A stretch of DNA of 64,000 nt, taken from Symsagittifera roscoffensis (taxonomy: Eukaryota; Xenacoelomorpha; Acoela; Convolutidae). The stretch lies in the NCBI RefSeq assembly GCF_963678635.1, contig NC_087063.1, positions 10,202,386-10,266,385 on the forward strand, written 5' to 3'. The notes below the pieces were generated by a model that was given only the letters and a program-made list of their open reading frames with translations, made no database searches and was not told the origin of the DNA. Made by a program: the position numbers and the translations under genes. Below are positions 1 to 11,935 of this stretch, piece by piece (the first letter of the stretch is position 1; each line of letters starts with the position of its first letter).

Positions 1-853
1 ATCAATCAAGATACCTCTACGACTCAGGACTACCCAAAATCAGAAAAACTGAACTAGTGAGGGGCTTAGACACCAGACGAGGACTCTAACTCTCGAGCTG
101 TAATCGGAGACTGCAACTCGTGACTTGTTTCCAATAAGTAAGGTAGAAATTGTGAACAAGCGTTAAAATATCATCCACCCCAACTTGGTATTAGTAAGTT
201 AAATTGTTGCATCATTTTATAATAACAGTGTTAGCTAACAACTAATTAAACTCTGTAGTTTATCAGTTTTTCTAACTAATGATTTGACTATAACTCGTGT
301 CTAGAAATTTGACGATCTCATGTAAGATTCATAGCCCTAGGCTAGATTACTAATTAATAAACCAGCACTGTTGGCTTAGTAAAAAACGACAATTTTTTTC
401 TCATATTGTGACTGAAGCTGCAAAAACTGTAAGAATTGACGCTCAAAATATTCTCGATTGAGCATTTTCTGAAACTGCTTCGAACTAGTTCTGAGCCCTT
501 ACCAAGACAATTTTTTATTTTTGACCTGGAAAACTTGATATTTAATCTAATTCACTGGTCAGAAATTCTTCGTGAAATGTTTAAACAAAGCAGGGATTTA
601 TTTCTCGTCTTGTTTCTGATCAGAAATTAGTCAAATCTAGGCTTTTTCTAGCTAGAAAAAAAGTATCCTGCTTGGTGTCGATCCCCATAACTGCCATTCT
701 TTGTCTCCCCAATTGCCATTCAACCATAATCTAGGTTGGTTTTGGCAATTTAATCCAAAGCAACGCTTGTTTTAACAAGTGCTAACTTTCATTGTATTGC
801 TACGGCTATTGTGTAAAGTCGAAACATGTTTATCTCGTTGCAGTTGAGCAGTG
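1..853. other. no gene seen
   Basis: I see no supported coding sequence here. A 64-codon frame at 436-630 is short, AT-rich and matches no family I know. No RNA gene is visible. Confidence 0.5.
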
Positions 854-1113
854 CCCGGGTTGACCAAAAATGCTAGTCACACATTTTCCATATATGGAAA
901 TTGTATGATTAGCATTTTTTTGACAAAAAGTTTTTCTTTTTTATTTAGTACGATACACCGAATTTGATGCCAAAACAAGAAAAAATTTTTTCAAAAATTC
1001 AACGACACCAGTTTAGCAAAATGGATCAAAATTTTTATGAATAGTATTTTTTCATAGACTTAGTTTATGGAATTGTATGATTAGCATTTTTGGTCTATGG
1101 AGGTCAACCAGGG
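854..1113. repeat. fold-back repeat, CCCGGGTTGAC family (R5)
   Basis: The left end CCCGGGTTGACC at 854 is mirrored by GGTCAACCAGGG ending at 1113, so the unit has terminal inverted repeats. The inside is built from short inverted pieces around 'aaaaatgct..atcatacaattt', which pair with 'aaattgtatgattagcattttt'. Related copies lie at 6040-6171 and 8724-10120. No target duplication was found. It looks like a non-autonomous fold-back transposon of unknown superfamily. Confidence 0.6.
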
Positions 1114-1858
1114 TGAACTGATTTCTGGTTATTTCTTTCCGGAAAATGTTTATACCTAAACTAAGAAAGAAATATATCATTTATGTACAGAAAACACAAA
1201 AAATTTGGCTAGGTAATCTGTATAACATTTGTATCTAGAAAAACAGCCTTCGTTGGGTACGAGAGTTTACCCTTCCTTCGGACATCAATCGGTTTTGATA
1301 GGTTATTTACAGCTATCAGGTTTTCTGGCATGAGATTAGCCCACCTGACTGACTGTGAAACAATCGGTTTTTGAACGCGCATCAAAATTTAACATTTACT
1401 TATGGGAGTTCAAAACCCTATAAAAATTTAGATAACTTCTTTGAAACCGAAGAAAATCGTTTAAAAAGTCATCAAAGAAGATTTTGATATATAAAATCAT
1501 TGATTGATCGATCTGTTTTCGTACTTGTTATCAAATGTTATCTCACATAAGCATTTCGTGGCTGTTTTAGTGATTATTGAATGCGATTGTGATAAACGTG
1601 GCTCCTAGCTCGTTCAATAAATGGCTCCCCTCCACACCTTAATAGTAATTGGCCATTTATAGTTGTTACTTTGTAAATAAAGAATTTCATCAAACTTCAT
1701 ATTATTGAAAACGGAGAACAAGCTAAGAAACAGTTCGAACAAACTGGTCCCTATTCCGATACGATCATATTTTTGTTAAATTTAGAGCGCATATTCAATT
1801 AAAGTTAGCTTAAAATCGCAATATCAAACGAGCGATTATTGAGCGATTATACTTCAAA
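1114..1858. other. upstream region of methyltransferase gene
   Basis: AT-rich, with no supported gene. It should contain the promoter and 5' UTR of the gene that starts at 1859, but I cannot assign a convincing TATA box or initiator. Confidence 0.4.
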
Positions 1859-4267
1859 ATGAGCAACAAAAAACATGAGCATTCCAGCAAACACGACTGG
1901 ACATCGGAGTATAACCACCCCGACTGCACAAAATACTACCAGAACGTAAGTTGGCCACTCAATCTGAAGAGTTGATATGTAGATATCTACCCGCACGGAC
2001 AAACTCGAGATTCAAAAATATCTAAATTGATTTTATAGTGATAATATTCAGTTTAAAAATCCATTTATGGTAGGTAACTTATGATTCATAATGTATGATT
2101 TGCTAAGATTTTTATGTTTAAAAAGTTCGCTTAAACCGATTTAAAAGGATTTTTGCGAAGTCATGAAAACCATCGAAATGTCAACAAAAATGATTTTATT
2201 TACTGATTTTGCTTCGAAACTTGAGCAAATATGATTTCTCAAAAAAAAAACCTCCATCAGAGCAACAGAAAGTAAAAGTAACTCAAGAAGAGTTTTGTTA
2301 AGTGCAAACTTTTGAGTTTAAAAAAAATAATTCAAAATTTTGCAATTTTAAGGCTTGACACGAGACAAAAATTAAGAAATTCTGCGAAAACACTTCTAAT
2401 GAAACTTCTTTATCAACGTTCTAGGCTCAATTTTATTACTAAATTGAGTTCATGATAAAACTTATCATGTTACTCTTTTTTCAAATATTCATATGGATGC
2501 ATGTCACAATGGGTTCAAATTTTACTTAGAGCATGGTAAGCATGGTACAGTGCTGATTTAAATTAACCGGACAAACGCGTTAAACTTGAAATTTAAAACG
2601 CGTTTTTCTCAAATTGGGTTGAGTTTAGGTGAAAACTCATGAATACAAAACTTGTTTAAAATTTTAGCAGAATTAAAATGGTTTAATTTGTATTGCGAAA
2701 TTCGTGCCCAAAATTTTACCCCAAAAATGGGACATTTTGGTTTTTCTTAATTAATCAAAATTTACGCCAAAAATACCCAGTCGATCACAGCCATAAATAT
2801 ATCAAAATTAGCCCCTTACGTAGCCTAAGAAACTTTAAGATGGGTATATTCTCCAAAAAAAAATTGCAAACCGTTCAAAAAATGTTTTTAAAAAAATAGT
2901 TGGTATTTTATATAGTAAAAACGACTTTTTTTTGTCTATCAAACAAAATGAATTAACTTATACAATGTTTTGGAGAAAATACCCTTCTTAAAGTTTGTTG
3001 GGATACGTAAGGGGCTAACTTTGATTTAATTATGTCTGTGATCGACTGGGTATTTTTGGCGTAAATTTTGATTAACTAAGAAAAGCCAAAATGACCCATT
3101 TTTGGGGTAAAATTTTGGGCACGAGTTTCGCAACACAAATTACACCATTTTAATTCTGCTAAAATTTTAAACAAGTTTTGTCTTCATGAGTTTTCACCTA
3201 AACTCAACCCAATTTGAGAAAAACGCGTTTTAAATTTCAAGTTAAACGCGTTTTGTCCGGCTAATTTAAAGCGGCACTGTACTTTCGTACAGTGAAAGTA
3301 AAATATTAAGATCTTACTGCAAAAACCTAATAATACTTATAACTTTTCCAGGTGATGGACAAAATGCAGCTAGTTGAGCGATGTGAAATAGTAGCCAAAT
3401 ACAGCGAGAAACATCTAGTTCCCCTGTTCAAACAGTGGTCGGGAGATCTGGACAAGCCCCTTCAGTTTCTGGATCTTTTGTGTTGCTATGGAAACGATAC
3501 ACTGGCCTACATTAATGCCTACTTTCAAACTGTCAGCTCCTCCTCTATAAGTTTTTAAAAGCATATTTAAACTAAATTTTTACAGAAAAATAATTTTTTC
3601 TTGTGTCAAAGTGATCAAGTTTAAACATTTTTTGGCGCCTCAATCTTCATAGGTTGAATGTATTAAGGCGTAAGGCACTTTTGTAAATGATTTCTCATTG
3701 ATGTTGTCTTGGTAATTTTCTAATCAATTTTTGATATCTGGCAGCATTTTCTTTCAGGACTACGCAAAAACGTGGGCATCACAAGAGACCTGTTTTCAAA
3801 TTAGCAAGCCCAGACAATTTCCAGTTGAGACTCTGGGCATCGATATCAGTGCACCTGCACTCCAGTTTGGCAAGAAGGTTGGAATATTTGACAGAACTAA
3901 AGTGTTGGATTTGAACAAATTGTCAGAAACGGAGACGCAGTTTTTGGAAGAAAAATGTCAAAGTTCAAATGTTCTAATAATAAATTCTCTCGCTTACATC
4001 AACGAAGATCAAATAAGGCTAATTATAGACTGGTTTGCAAGTGGAAAAGAGCCAGGAATGATTGCCATTGGATTTGTCTATTCCTATATGGGACCAGAGC
4101 TGATAAGTCGATACAAATTTCATTTGTTGAAAAAATTGAAATTTTTTGCATCAGTTCCGATGATGAACAGATATCTCCAAGAAGCAGAGAGAATGAAATT
4201 TGGACACGAGTTTGGAACTTACAGCCGAGCTTACTATGAAGTGTGGTACCTGACAAGAGAAAAATAG
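1859..4267 (+). CDS. class I SAM-dependent methyltransferase-like protein (3 exons)
   Basis: The exons are 1859-1945, 3352-3531 and 3758-4267, giving 258 residues and ending in TAG. Exon 1 is a polar leader of 29 codons with donor AAC|GTAAG. Exon 2 starts after ttttccag in phase 0 and ends ACT|GTCAGC, a weak donor. Exon 3 starts after tttctttcag in phase 0. Residues about 69-81 (LDLLCCYGNDTLA) look like the glycine-containing SAM-binding motif I, with the acidic post-I strand LGIDIS at about 115-120. VLIINSLAYI at about 161 fits the next strand of a Rossmann-like fold. The substrate cannot be told. Intron 1 (1946-3351) hosts the fold-back element at 2548-3279. The methyltransferase assignment rests on motif order, not on a search. 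The exon 2 donor is the weakest point. Confidence 0.7.
2548..3279. mobile_element. Tc1/mariner-like fold-back element
   Basis: The element begins CAGTGCTGATTTAAATTA and ends in the complement of CAGTGCCGCTTTAAATTA, flanked by TA on both sides (2546-2547, 3280-3281). The two arms, about 2548-2860 and 2970-3279, are near-complete inverted copies of each other around a ~110-bp AT-rich spacer. TA duplication and CAGT-type ends are typical of Tc1/mariner. There is no transposase, so it is non-autonomous. It lies in methyltransferase intron 1, and its transcript could fold into a ~310-bp hairpin. Confidence 0.85.
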
Positions 4268-4439
4268 AAATAGGACGCTATAGTTATTCTAGTATTCATT
4301 CAAGAAATACAACTTGAAAAACAACTGTTATAACATTTAGACATCACATATTAAGTTTACATAGCCGGCTTAAACAAATTTTTTTCTCAATAATGAGTAA
4401 CAAGTAAAAATTATAATCAAATTACAGCTAATTAAACAT

Positions 4440-4760
4440 GATAGTTTTTGCTTCTAGTAACGTAGCATATATGACAAATTTAGAACTTTTTCCGGAACGG
4501 ACTAATTCTCCGCTTGCGCGTTAATAGCGCAAAAAATATTACTTTTAATTCCCATAAATAATTTTTAAATCCCATAAAAAAAATCCAAAAAAATGATCAC
4601 AGGTGAAATATAAAATTAATTTTGAGCTCACTACAATAATACATTTCGGATGATATAAAAAAGCGCGGTCAAAAATAGCTATTTAAAAGGTCGAAATTTG
4701 TCTGGACAAAAGGAACTACTCAGAGCAGAACAAATCCGTCTCTTTCATCAAAAGTCTGAA
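4440..4760. repeat. diverged copy of dispersed repeat R3
   Basis: It shares with the copies at 11266 and 11936 the blocks 'tctccgcttgcgcgttaat', 'aatgatcacaggtgaaata' and 'gtcgaaatttgtctg'. The outer ends are eroded. Confidence 0.6.
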
Positions 4761-4780
4761 CAAAAAATTTAAATCATGAC

Positions 4781-5230
4781 ATGCTTTACAAATTGAGATG
4801 TAAGTTTGTTAAAATTGTTAAAAAACAGTTATACTTGAGGCCATTAGAGTCTCTTTTTTCATTTTTGAACAATATAAAAAAAAATTTATCAGTCACAAAA
4901 AAAATCAATTTACTAGATGACCATATATATCATAATGATTATTGCACGTTTGGATCAATTTTTACAATGATATCGTACTTCTCAATTAAAAAATTAAAAT
5001 ACTTTTCAATTGTCTCAGGCAAAAACAGATCAATTTTAATAAATATGCTTCGGATGGGTATGTCATTTGAAAATCGGAAAAATTGGAAATCAGAAACTGA
5101 TCTATTAATCGGCGTCGCATCGTGTTTTTCTGAAGAATTAAATGATTCTTACATTACTTTTGCCGCAAATTGTGAACTTCATAATTCGAATTGTGCCATA
5201 GTTTCTTCTTCATTTCGAAAAAGGATCTAA
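4781..5230 (+). CDS. unrecognised 149-codon reading frame
   Basis: An open frame of 149 codons in very AT-rich DNA starts just downstream of an R3 copy. The product would be Lys/Leu/Ser/Asn-rich with a few cysteines near its C-terminus (positions about 115-140). I recognise no domain, signal peptide or splice context. It is longer than most chance frames here, but it may still be chance or the remnant of an exon. Confidence 0.15.
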   Translation: MLYKLRCKFVKIVKKQLYLRPLESLFSFLNNIKKNLSVTKKINLLDDHIYHNDYCTFGSIFTMISYFSIKKLKYFSIVSGKNRSILINMLRMGMSFENRKNWKSETDLLIGVASCFSEELNDSYITFAANCELHNSNCAIVSSSFRKRI

Positions 5231-5564
5231 GTTTAGAAAAAACGGCAATCTTAATTCTGTTTATTTAACTAATTGTAATAATCTAGATAAAAAAACTTTA
5301 GTTTTGAGTTTTCAAAAACATAGCCAACAGACGAAATATTGAAATGTGCTAAGCTCTCGAGCGCCGTAAAAAAAGCAACATCAGTCCCGCTTCACACTTT
5401 TTCAATGTTTTTTATAGTTTAAATAAAAATTTTTGTCTGGGCTTAAAAGTCGGTGTACCGTCATAAATGAAAAAGAAAAATTGTTTGCAATAAATGTTCA
5501 TCAAACAAACCCATATATAAAAATGGTATGAAAATCTTTTTTTTTTGGTGGTAATAAAAAATTG

Positions 5565-5606
<42 letters not shown>

Positions 5607-7098
5607 TAACCGCAACATGAATTTTGTACTGAACCAACTTTTTCAAAAAATTTTTAAAGCAAATTTTTCTTTTGTGCATGACGTAGTCCTGAATATAGAA
5701 GAGTTGGATTTTTTGTTTTTTTGTTTTTTCATAGAAACCGCTCAACACCCATATTTTTTGTATAGCATGTTTATGTATGCCTTGATCAGTGCCTGATTAA
5801 TTAAAAAATCAAAGTTTAAAAACGATCATCGTTAAAAATGTTCGCCATAATTTACATTATAAAATTTGTGTAAGACAACTTTAAAACAATTAAGGTCGTT
5901 TTCAATTCTGTGTAAATGGAAGACGGTCATTTTTGTGGTTATTATAGTTTTGAGTGTGCCAAGGCCTTTGTTACCAATGCCCTTCTAATCTAACCATTTT
6001 GAGCAAATTAAATTTTTTAAAAAAATCAAGTGTTTTGTTTTATAGAAAAATCCTAGTCATACATTTTTTATAGATGAAAAATCAAAATCAATAATGATAG
6101 ACCTTTCAAGCAATTTTCTGTACTTGTGAAGTTGCATGAAAAATGAATGATTAGCATTTTTGTTCGACCCGAGCTTTCAAAGATTTAATTTTTTTCCTTG
6201 TTTTTTTTTGTTATTGGGGTATATTTTCTTTGACCCTGACAAATGCTTGTTAGTGATTAATATTGAGCATAAAACTGAATTCCGCGAAAGTAGTGTATTT
6301 AATATCGACATGCACTAGCAAACCTAATGAATTCAGCGAAACTTGATTCCTGGGGCTTGCAGGTACCAAAAAATTAAAGCAATGAATCGCCAATGAATCC
6401 AGTTTCTTATCTTTTGATCAAGTTCGAAGAGTGGGAAGAAACTATGGCGTACTTCATGTGCTCTCATTCTGAACAAGATGGACTACAAAATATTTTTTGT
6501 TAGCAAACAATTAAGCTCATGAAGCTCCTTTCAAGGCCAAGCTGTTGCAAGGGAGAAAACTGAGGAACCTCCTAGAAAAAAACATTCACAAATCATGTTG
6601 CGGAATCTGCGACAAGTTTGTTGTTCCGATTTTCAATGTAAATGAAGAATATATAACTATAATTGCCTGGTTGGTTATTTCTTCAGACTGATCTTATAGA
6701 AGTTAACAGCATATGAGCATCGATCCGGAAATCTTTTGATTGCCAAGCAAGCATGCTTGAACTAAACTAAGATGCGGATTGCTTTGCTGCTCGAGTGATT
6801 TTTTGATAGTTTAAATAAGCGAAGTATTTCTGCATGGCAATTTACCTCAACTCATTATCGTTCGAAATTGAATCGAGGCAAGCTAATTGGTTTTGATAAT
6901 TCCAAAACTAACACCTGAGTTAACACCTGAAATTTGATATTATCAGCCTAAAAATTGTAGTCAATATATCATCAACCAAAAAATATTCGAGAACAACGAA
7001 TGGGCAGTCGAAAACTTAGAATTTTGCCCTGATAAGAGCAGCCTTGTTTTTCTTTGATATTCAACGAACAAACTTTAAGTGCTGACAAACTTTGCGTT
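5231..7098. other. intergenic DNA with repeat fragments
   Basis: There is no supported gene. It holds the AT microsatellite, a partial R5 repeat at about 6040-6171 ending in gttcgacccgagc, and at 7020-7060 a short end fragment of R3 ('gccctgataagagcag'). Confidence 0.5.
5565..5602. repeat. (AT)n microsatellite
   Basis: About 19 perfect AT dinucleotide units. Confidence 0.95.
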
Positions 7099-7106
7099 AG
7101 GAGGCA

Positions 7107-7490
7107 GGGGCGGATTTGGGGTTGGGACGCCTTCCTCCTCAGGGATTTGATCCCCAGCCGACCCGAAGGGTCCCCTTTTGTAATATTTTGAGATATTCAT
7201 ATTTGGTGACGGACTCTAAAAATTTTCTAAGGTGCCTTTGGCGCCAATATATACTAATTTTGAACGGAAAGCGCGCGCCAAAAAACGCAATTTTTTGGTC
7301 AAAAAATTTAGTGACTAAAAACGCTTTTTTGCCGGTTTGCTTTTGACGCAGAAATTTGGCCGAAACAGGGTCTTTTTAGTGCTCTAAGAAAGCTCGGAAA
7401 ATTAATTTAATTGACCAAAAAAGGTAGACAAAATTTCAAAACTTTTCTGAAACCCGATTTCCCTCGAGAAAATCCTAGATCCACCTTGTT
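7107..7490. mobile_element. MITE, GGGGCGGAT family (R4)
   Basis: The left end GGGGCGGATTTGGGG and the right part 'gaaaatcctagatccacc' are inverted relatives. The flanks AGGAGGCA (7099-7106) and ACGAGGCA (7491-7498) agree at 7 of 8 positions, consistent with an aged 8-bp target duplication. The inside carries the family block 'gatccccagccgacccgaa'. No transposase is present. The TSD length points to a hAT-like mobilising enzyme. Frames at 7116-7346 and 7411-7707 belong to this repeat or its edge and are not genes. Confidence 0.7.
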
Positions 7491-8023
7491 ACGAGGCATT
7501 TGCTATGAAACGCCAACACTATTTTTATCAGCGCATTTCGTTGATGATTCCTGGTCCGATATCCGGGATTTATACCGCGACCCAACTGAATGGCGACTAA
7601 AAACTGTCACTTTTGCAAGATTAGAGCAACGACGCTGTATAAGTCAACTAAATTTGCTACATGGATCGAGAAAAATGCAACATGAATCGCACTGGAACTC
7701 GAGTTGAACTTGAATTTTTTTTCTCTGAATCTAGAATTGATGTGAAGTGATCAAATAGAAAAATGTTATATAATTTCAATTTTTATGGAAGTTGTAGGAT
7801 GGTTATCTTGCAAATCTTCTAAGATTCTTGCTAGATTACCTCTCTTTTTCAAGATTCTTGGAAGATAACCTATTTTGAAGATAACCCTAGGAAATCATCA
7901 TTTGCATGTATCTTATGAAACATTCACATTATTTGACTGCAAGCATTTTGAAGAAGTAGCAGTAGAAGTTTTTAAAAATAAGTGCTGGCCATGCTTTTTT
8001 CTTGAACCCATTATAAAAATAGT

Positions 8024-8477
8024 GGCTCTATTCCAGTTTCCCCCCTTTCAAAATACCGAGTTTTATGTTTGTTTACGTGTTATTACGGCTAAATGCGTGA
8101 TGTTACGCTGTAAAGTATGAAGAACAAATCTGTTCACAGTTGTCGATTTGTTCACCACGCCAAACATCATTGCATTATGACAATGTTAATCAAGCTTTTC
8201 AACTGGGGAAACTGGAAAAGAGCCATCGACTGTTACAAAAGTTGGTATGTGCGAACTAAGGCTCTTTTCCAGTTCCCACCTTTCAAATTCAGTTTTGAAA
8301 TACTTATTAAACGTTGTCATAATGCAATGAAATTTGGCGTGGTGAACAAATCGACAACTGTGAACAGATTTATTCTGCATACTTTACAGCGTAACATCAC
8401 GCATTTAGCCGTAATAACACGTGACACATACATAAAACTCGGTATTTTGAAAGGGGGGGGGGAACTGGAAAAGAGCC
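8024..8477. mobile_element. composite inverted MITE pair (family R1)
   Basis: There are two complete copies of the R1 MITE in opposite orientation: 8024-8224 and 8260-8477, each with ends GGCTCTTTTCCAGTT-like / AACTGGAAAAGAGCC, joined by 35 bp. The outer flanks are identical 8-mers AAAATAGT (8016-8023 and 8478-8485), while the inner flanks do not match. The pair therefore appears to have inserted as one unit. The long frame at 8117-8698 crosses this element and is not a gene. Confidence 0.88.
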
Positions 8478-8723
8478 AAAATAGTTTTTGTGACATTTCT
8501 AAGAAGCTCTCCATTTTTGGTCTCTTCGATTTTTCTGCCCTTTTGATTGCTCTGATCATAAATAGTTTGATCATAATTATAAAAAGGAAAATTAACGATA
8601 AAATTTTTGAGTTCAAAGTTGCTTATAACTCTTATAACTCAAACAACTCACTTATCTCGCCGCTGCTATTGTATGCAGTGTTTGTGCTGATATTCTGAAA
8701 GAATTAAATTAAGGCAATAATAT

Positions 8724-10120
8724 CCCCGGGTTGACGTCCATAGAAGGAAAATCTTTATCACACAATTTCATATATGGCGTCAATGGAAAAATGCATATCA
8801 TACAATTTTAATACAAAATTTAAAACTGTTTTAAAAAATTTTAAAACACAGTTTTATTCTATTTGCTTCATTTGCAGCTTTCTGGTCATGTAAAAATTGA
8901 TTAAAAAAGTTTGAATGAAAAAATGCTGCTTATCAAACAATTTTCATGGATGAAAATTGTATAAGCATTTTGCTATAGATTTTTTTAATCAAAAACTTCT
9001 CTAAAACATGTTGGCTTTGAATGTCAAAGAGCAATTTAACTATGAAAAACTTGATTTTAGTTTTGTTAGAAAAAATGTATCTTATTTCAATTTCATATAT
9101 GAAACTGTGCGATAAGCATTTTTGAGGAGACAAATTAGAAATTTAAAAATCAATTGAAGCTTTGTTCGGGCAGTTTTAAATCAGTTTAATTGGGGTTTTC
9201 AGTGATTGAGATCAACTCACTGTCAAAAAGATATTTTCCATTTCGGTCGAAAAAAAGCTTATCATATAGTTTTCATGTATGAAAATGGTATGATATGCAT
9301 TTTTTCATAGGAAAAAAAAACAAAGTTGAGGTATGAAATTTTTAATCCTCTTTTGCTTGCAAACTTGCTTTTAGGCCCATATATAAATTTTTCGAAAAAA
9401 AAAAGTTTGCATGCAAATTTTGACTTTTTGTGTTTATAACGAAGTCCAGGATAAATTTTTCACCCAAAAAATCCAAAAATTACCAAAAAAGGTTTTTTGT
9501 AAATAAGTTTTCTCTTTTGTATTATTATTTTGAATTCATATGCTACGATAAAGACAAATTTGTAAAAAAAACAGGCCTTTCTTCTCAACCACCAAAATTT
9601 CAAACTAAAAGTTATCTAGCTATATACAAAAAGTTATATTTTTGATATATAGTTCCATGTGAAAATGTTAAAATTAACTTACATGGCTAAAATTACCAAA
9701 TGCAGATTATCTGAGTGGTAACTGCCAGTTACACTCTGGGTTTGCTTATGACAAAAAACTCCTTGGTTAGCGTTTCGGATGAAACACAAAAACTTGAAGA
9801 AAATTTTTTTTATATTTTCATTAATTGAAAAAATTATTATCATACAATTTCACAGTACAGAAAAAATGCTTATCATACAACTTCATAGAACAAAAAATTA
9901 CTTTTGCTTTTTTCATAAAATTTTTCTGATAAAATGTATTCAAAACGCTTGTTATTTAATTCCAGAATGTTGCAAAATGCTTGTTATAAAAATTCATAGG
10001 AAAAAACACTTATCTTGCTATTTAATTAGTATTTTTTGATGTATGAAATAGTTTGAAATACTATGATAAGCATTTTTGTCTAACATGAAATAGTATGACA
10101 AGCATTTTGTCGACCCGGGT
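8724..10120. repeat. complex R5 fold-back repeat cluster
   Basis: It is bounded by CCCCGGGTTGAC (8724) and GTCGACCCGGGT (10109-10120) in inverted orientation. Inside are repeated palindromic modules with 'atgataagcatttttt' and its complement around 'aattttcat(a)tatgaaaat' at about 8760-8810, 8930-8970, 9070-9125, 9250-9305 and 9840-10100. No coding capacity was recognised. Confidence 0.6.
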
Positions 10121-11265
10121 CTCTAAGGCATATCTACGCAGCCCAGCGGCCATGGGATTCGATAGGAAAGCGTTTCGAATTTTTATTCAATGGCAAAATC
10201 TTGCTCGCTAGTTGAAGTATTGTTGAAATTAACTTCGGCGCGACCGACAAGTTGTAAAAATAAGTCGCGAATCTCATCCCAGGCAGCCACTCCTGTTGCA
10301 CTGATTGCGGAAGAATACATTAAGTATTTGTATATTAAACTTTGAATAAAGTTTCTTAAAATTTCAAACAAGCCAGTGAGTTTGAAATTTCCAATCTAAA
10401 TTTCAAGTAAATTTTTTAAATTTTTGTAACCATTTAATTTTGGAATTTTGGAATTTCAATATTCTGATCCTTTTGAAACTCAATAAAAAATAAAAGAAAA
10501 ATGATCCAGTTTTTTTAGAATTGTTCAATCATGACTTTTTTATTGGACTTGATCGACTAAAACGCGTAGTCGTTCAACCACTTTTCTTGTATTTTATCAT
10601 ATATAGACACCTTTCACCCTGCTTCGTCCCTAATGATCCAACACATTAATCTACCGCTTACGCATATTATAAGAAACACATCATGTTGCTTGTTAATTTT
10701 TTGACAAACTACCAGTTACCAACCTCCATAAATTTAATGAAAAATAATCATAGCTGAATTTTTTATATACAATTGAGCTCCAGATAACCATAACTTTCAG
10801 ATGACTAGAAAATTTTCATCAAAACTGCCTACCCGTACCTTACAAAAACTTGGAAGTCAGATCTGAGCAACTTAAAATCTCAAATTGAGTGAATACAAGA
10901 AAAAACTACAAGTTGCACTCATATAAGTGCGTATAAGGAATAAACAAAACTGCTTGTATCAGTGCGTGTCCTTGAAAGTTCCGATTGCCTTTTAAGGTCT
11001 ATGGAGCTGTAATAACATGAAAAATTAGATTTATTGGCACCTTTAGAAAAATTTTGGGTCGGTCACCAAAAAATGGATATCTCAAAATAGTACAAAGGGG
11101 GACCTTTGAGTCGGCAGAGGGTCGAATCTTTAAACCCGCCCCTGGTCTAGGATGTTAATTGCGATTGCAAGACATAAAAGTGTAGGTTAAAAATCACAAA
11201 CAACCTGTTTTAAATCCGGCTAGTGAACGTGAGAAAATCCGAGAAAGCGTTTGTAAAAAACAACA
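10121..11265. other. intergenic DNA with repeat fragments
   Basis: There is no supported gene. A partial R3 end lies at about 10940-11030 ('ttccgattgccttttaaggt'). A reverse-oriented R4 end lies at 11040-11150 ('cccgcccctgg'). Confidence 0.5.
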
Positions 11266-11778
11266 AGACTGCTCGCATCAGTGCGAAGCCCTGAAAGTTC
11301 CGACTGCCTTTTAACGTCTATGGAGCAAAAAATAACATGACAAAATTTAAAGTAATAAAATAAAACAAATGGAAAAAAAATGAAACTTAGATTTTTTTGA
11401 AAAACATCCCCCACACTCCATATAAAAGTCAAAGTGATACATTTTGCTCCCAGTAACAAATCAATTATGGCATAAGCTTCCTTCACTATTTTGGAACGAT
11501 TTCTAAGACGGATTAAGTTTCCGCTTACGCATTAATATTCTCCGCGCGATAATTGTCCCAAATTGGCCAAAATGGCAATCTTTAAACACTCAGAACTTTA
11601 CGAAAAATGATCACAGGTGAAATATATTTTCAAGTTTAAGCTCAGGACAACAACATCTTTTGAATAATATCTAAAAAATTCCGTCTAAAATGGCTTGTTT
11701 AAAAGTTGAACTTTGTCTGAAGAAAAAAACCCACCCCGAGCACAAATATTTCGTTACTTTCGTGTCGAAAGTCGGAAT
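11266..11778. repeat. dispersed repeat R3, full-length copy
   Basis: A ~510-bp unit runs from 'acaagactgctcgcatcag' to 'ttcgtgtcgaaagtcgga'. Each end holds a small hairpin: a GC-rich one near 'gcgaagccctgaa' and ACTTTCG/CGAAAGT at the other. Internal landmarks are 'ttccgactgccttttaa', 'atgatcacaggtgaaat' and 'cccaccccgagcacaaat'. There are no long terminal inverted repeats and no coding capacity, so the class is unknown. Confidence 0.75.
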
Positions 11779-11935
11779 AAAAAGTATAAAAAAAGACTAA
11801 ATACTTTATGAGAAGTTTATGAGAAGTTTTCAGCAAAGTCATACCTCAAAAGTGAATATATATTACGAAGCTAACAGAAAAAAATCGAAGAATAGGAAAA
11901 TTAGAACAAAATGGAGCAGAAACAGAAAACAGAAG

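Noticed and set aside
7116-7707. Plus-strand frames of 76 and 98 codons
   Set aside because: They lie mostly inside or at the edge of an R4 MITE and have no recognisable domain.
8117-8698. 193-codon plus-strand frame
   Set aside because: It runs through the composite R1 MITE and its inverted halves, so the openness comes from the transposon sequence.
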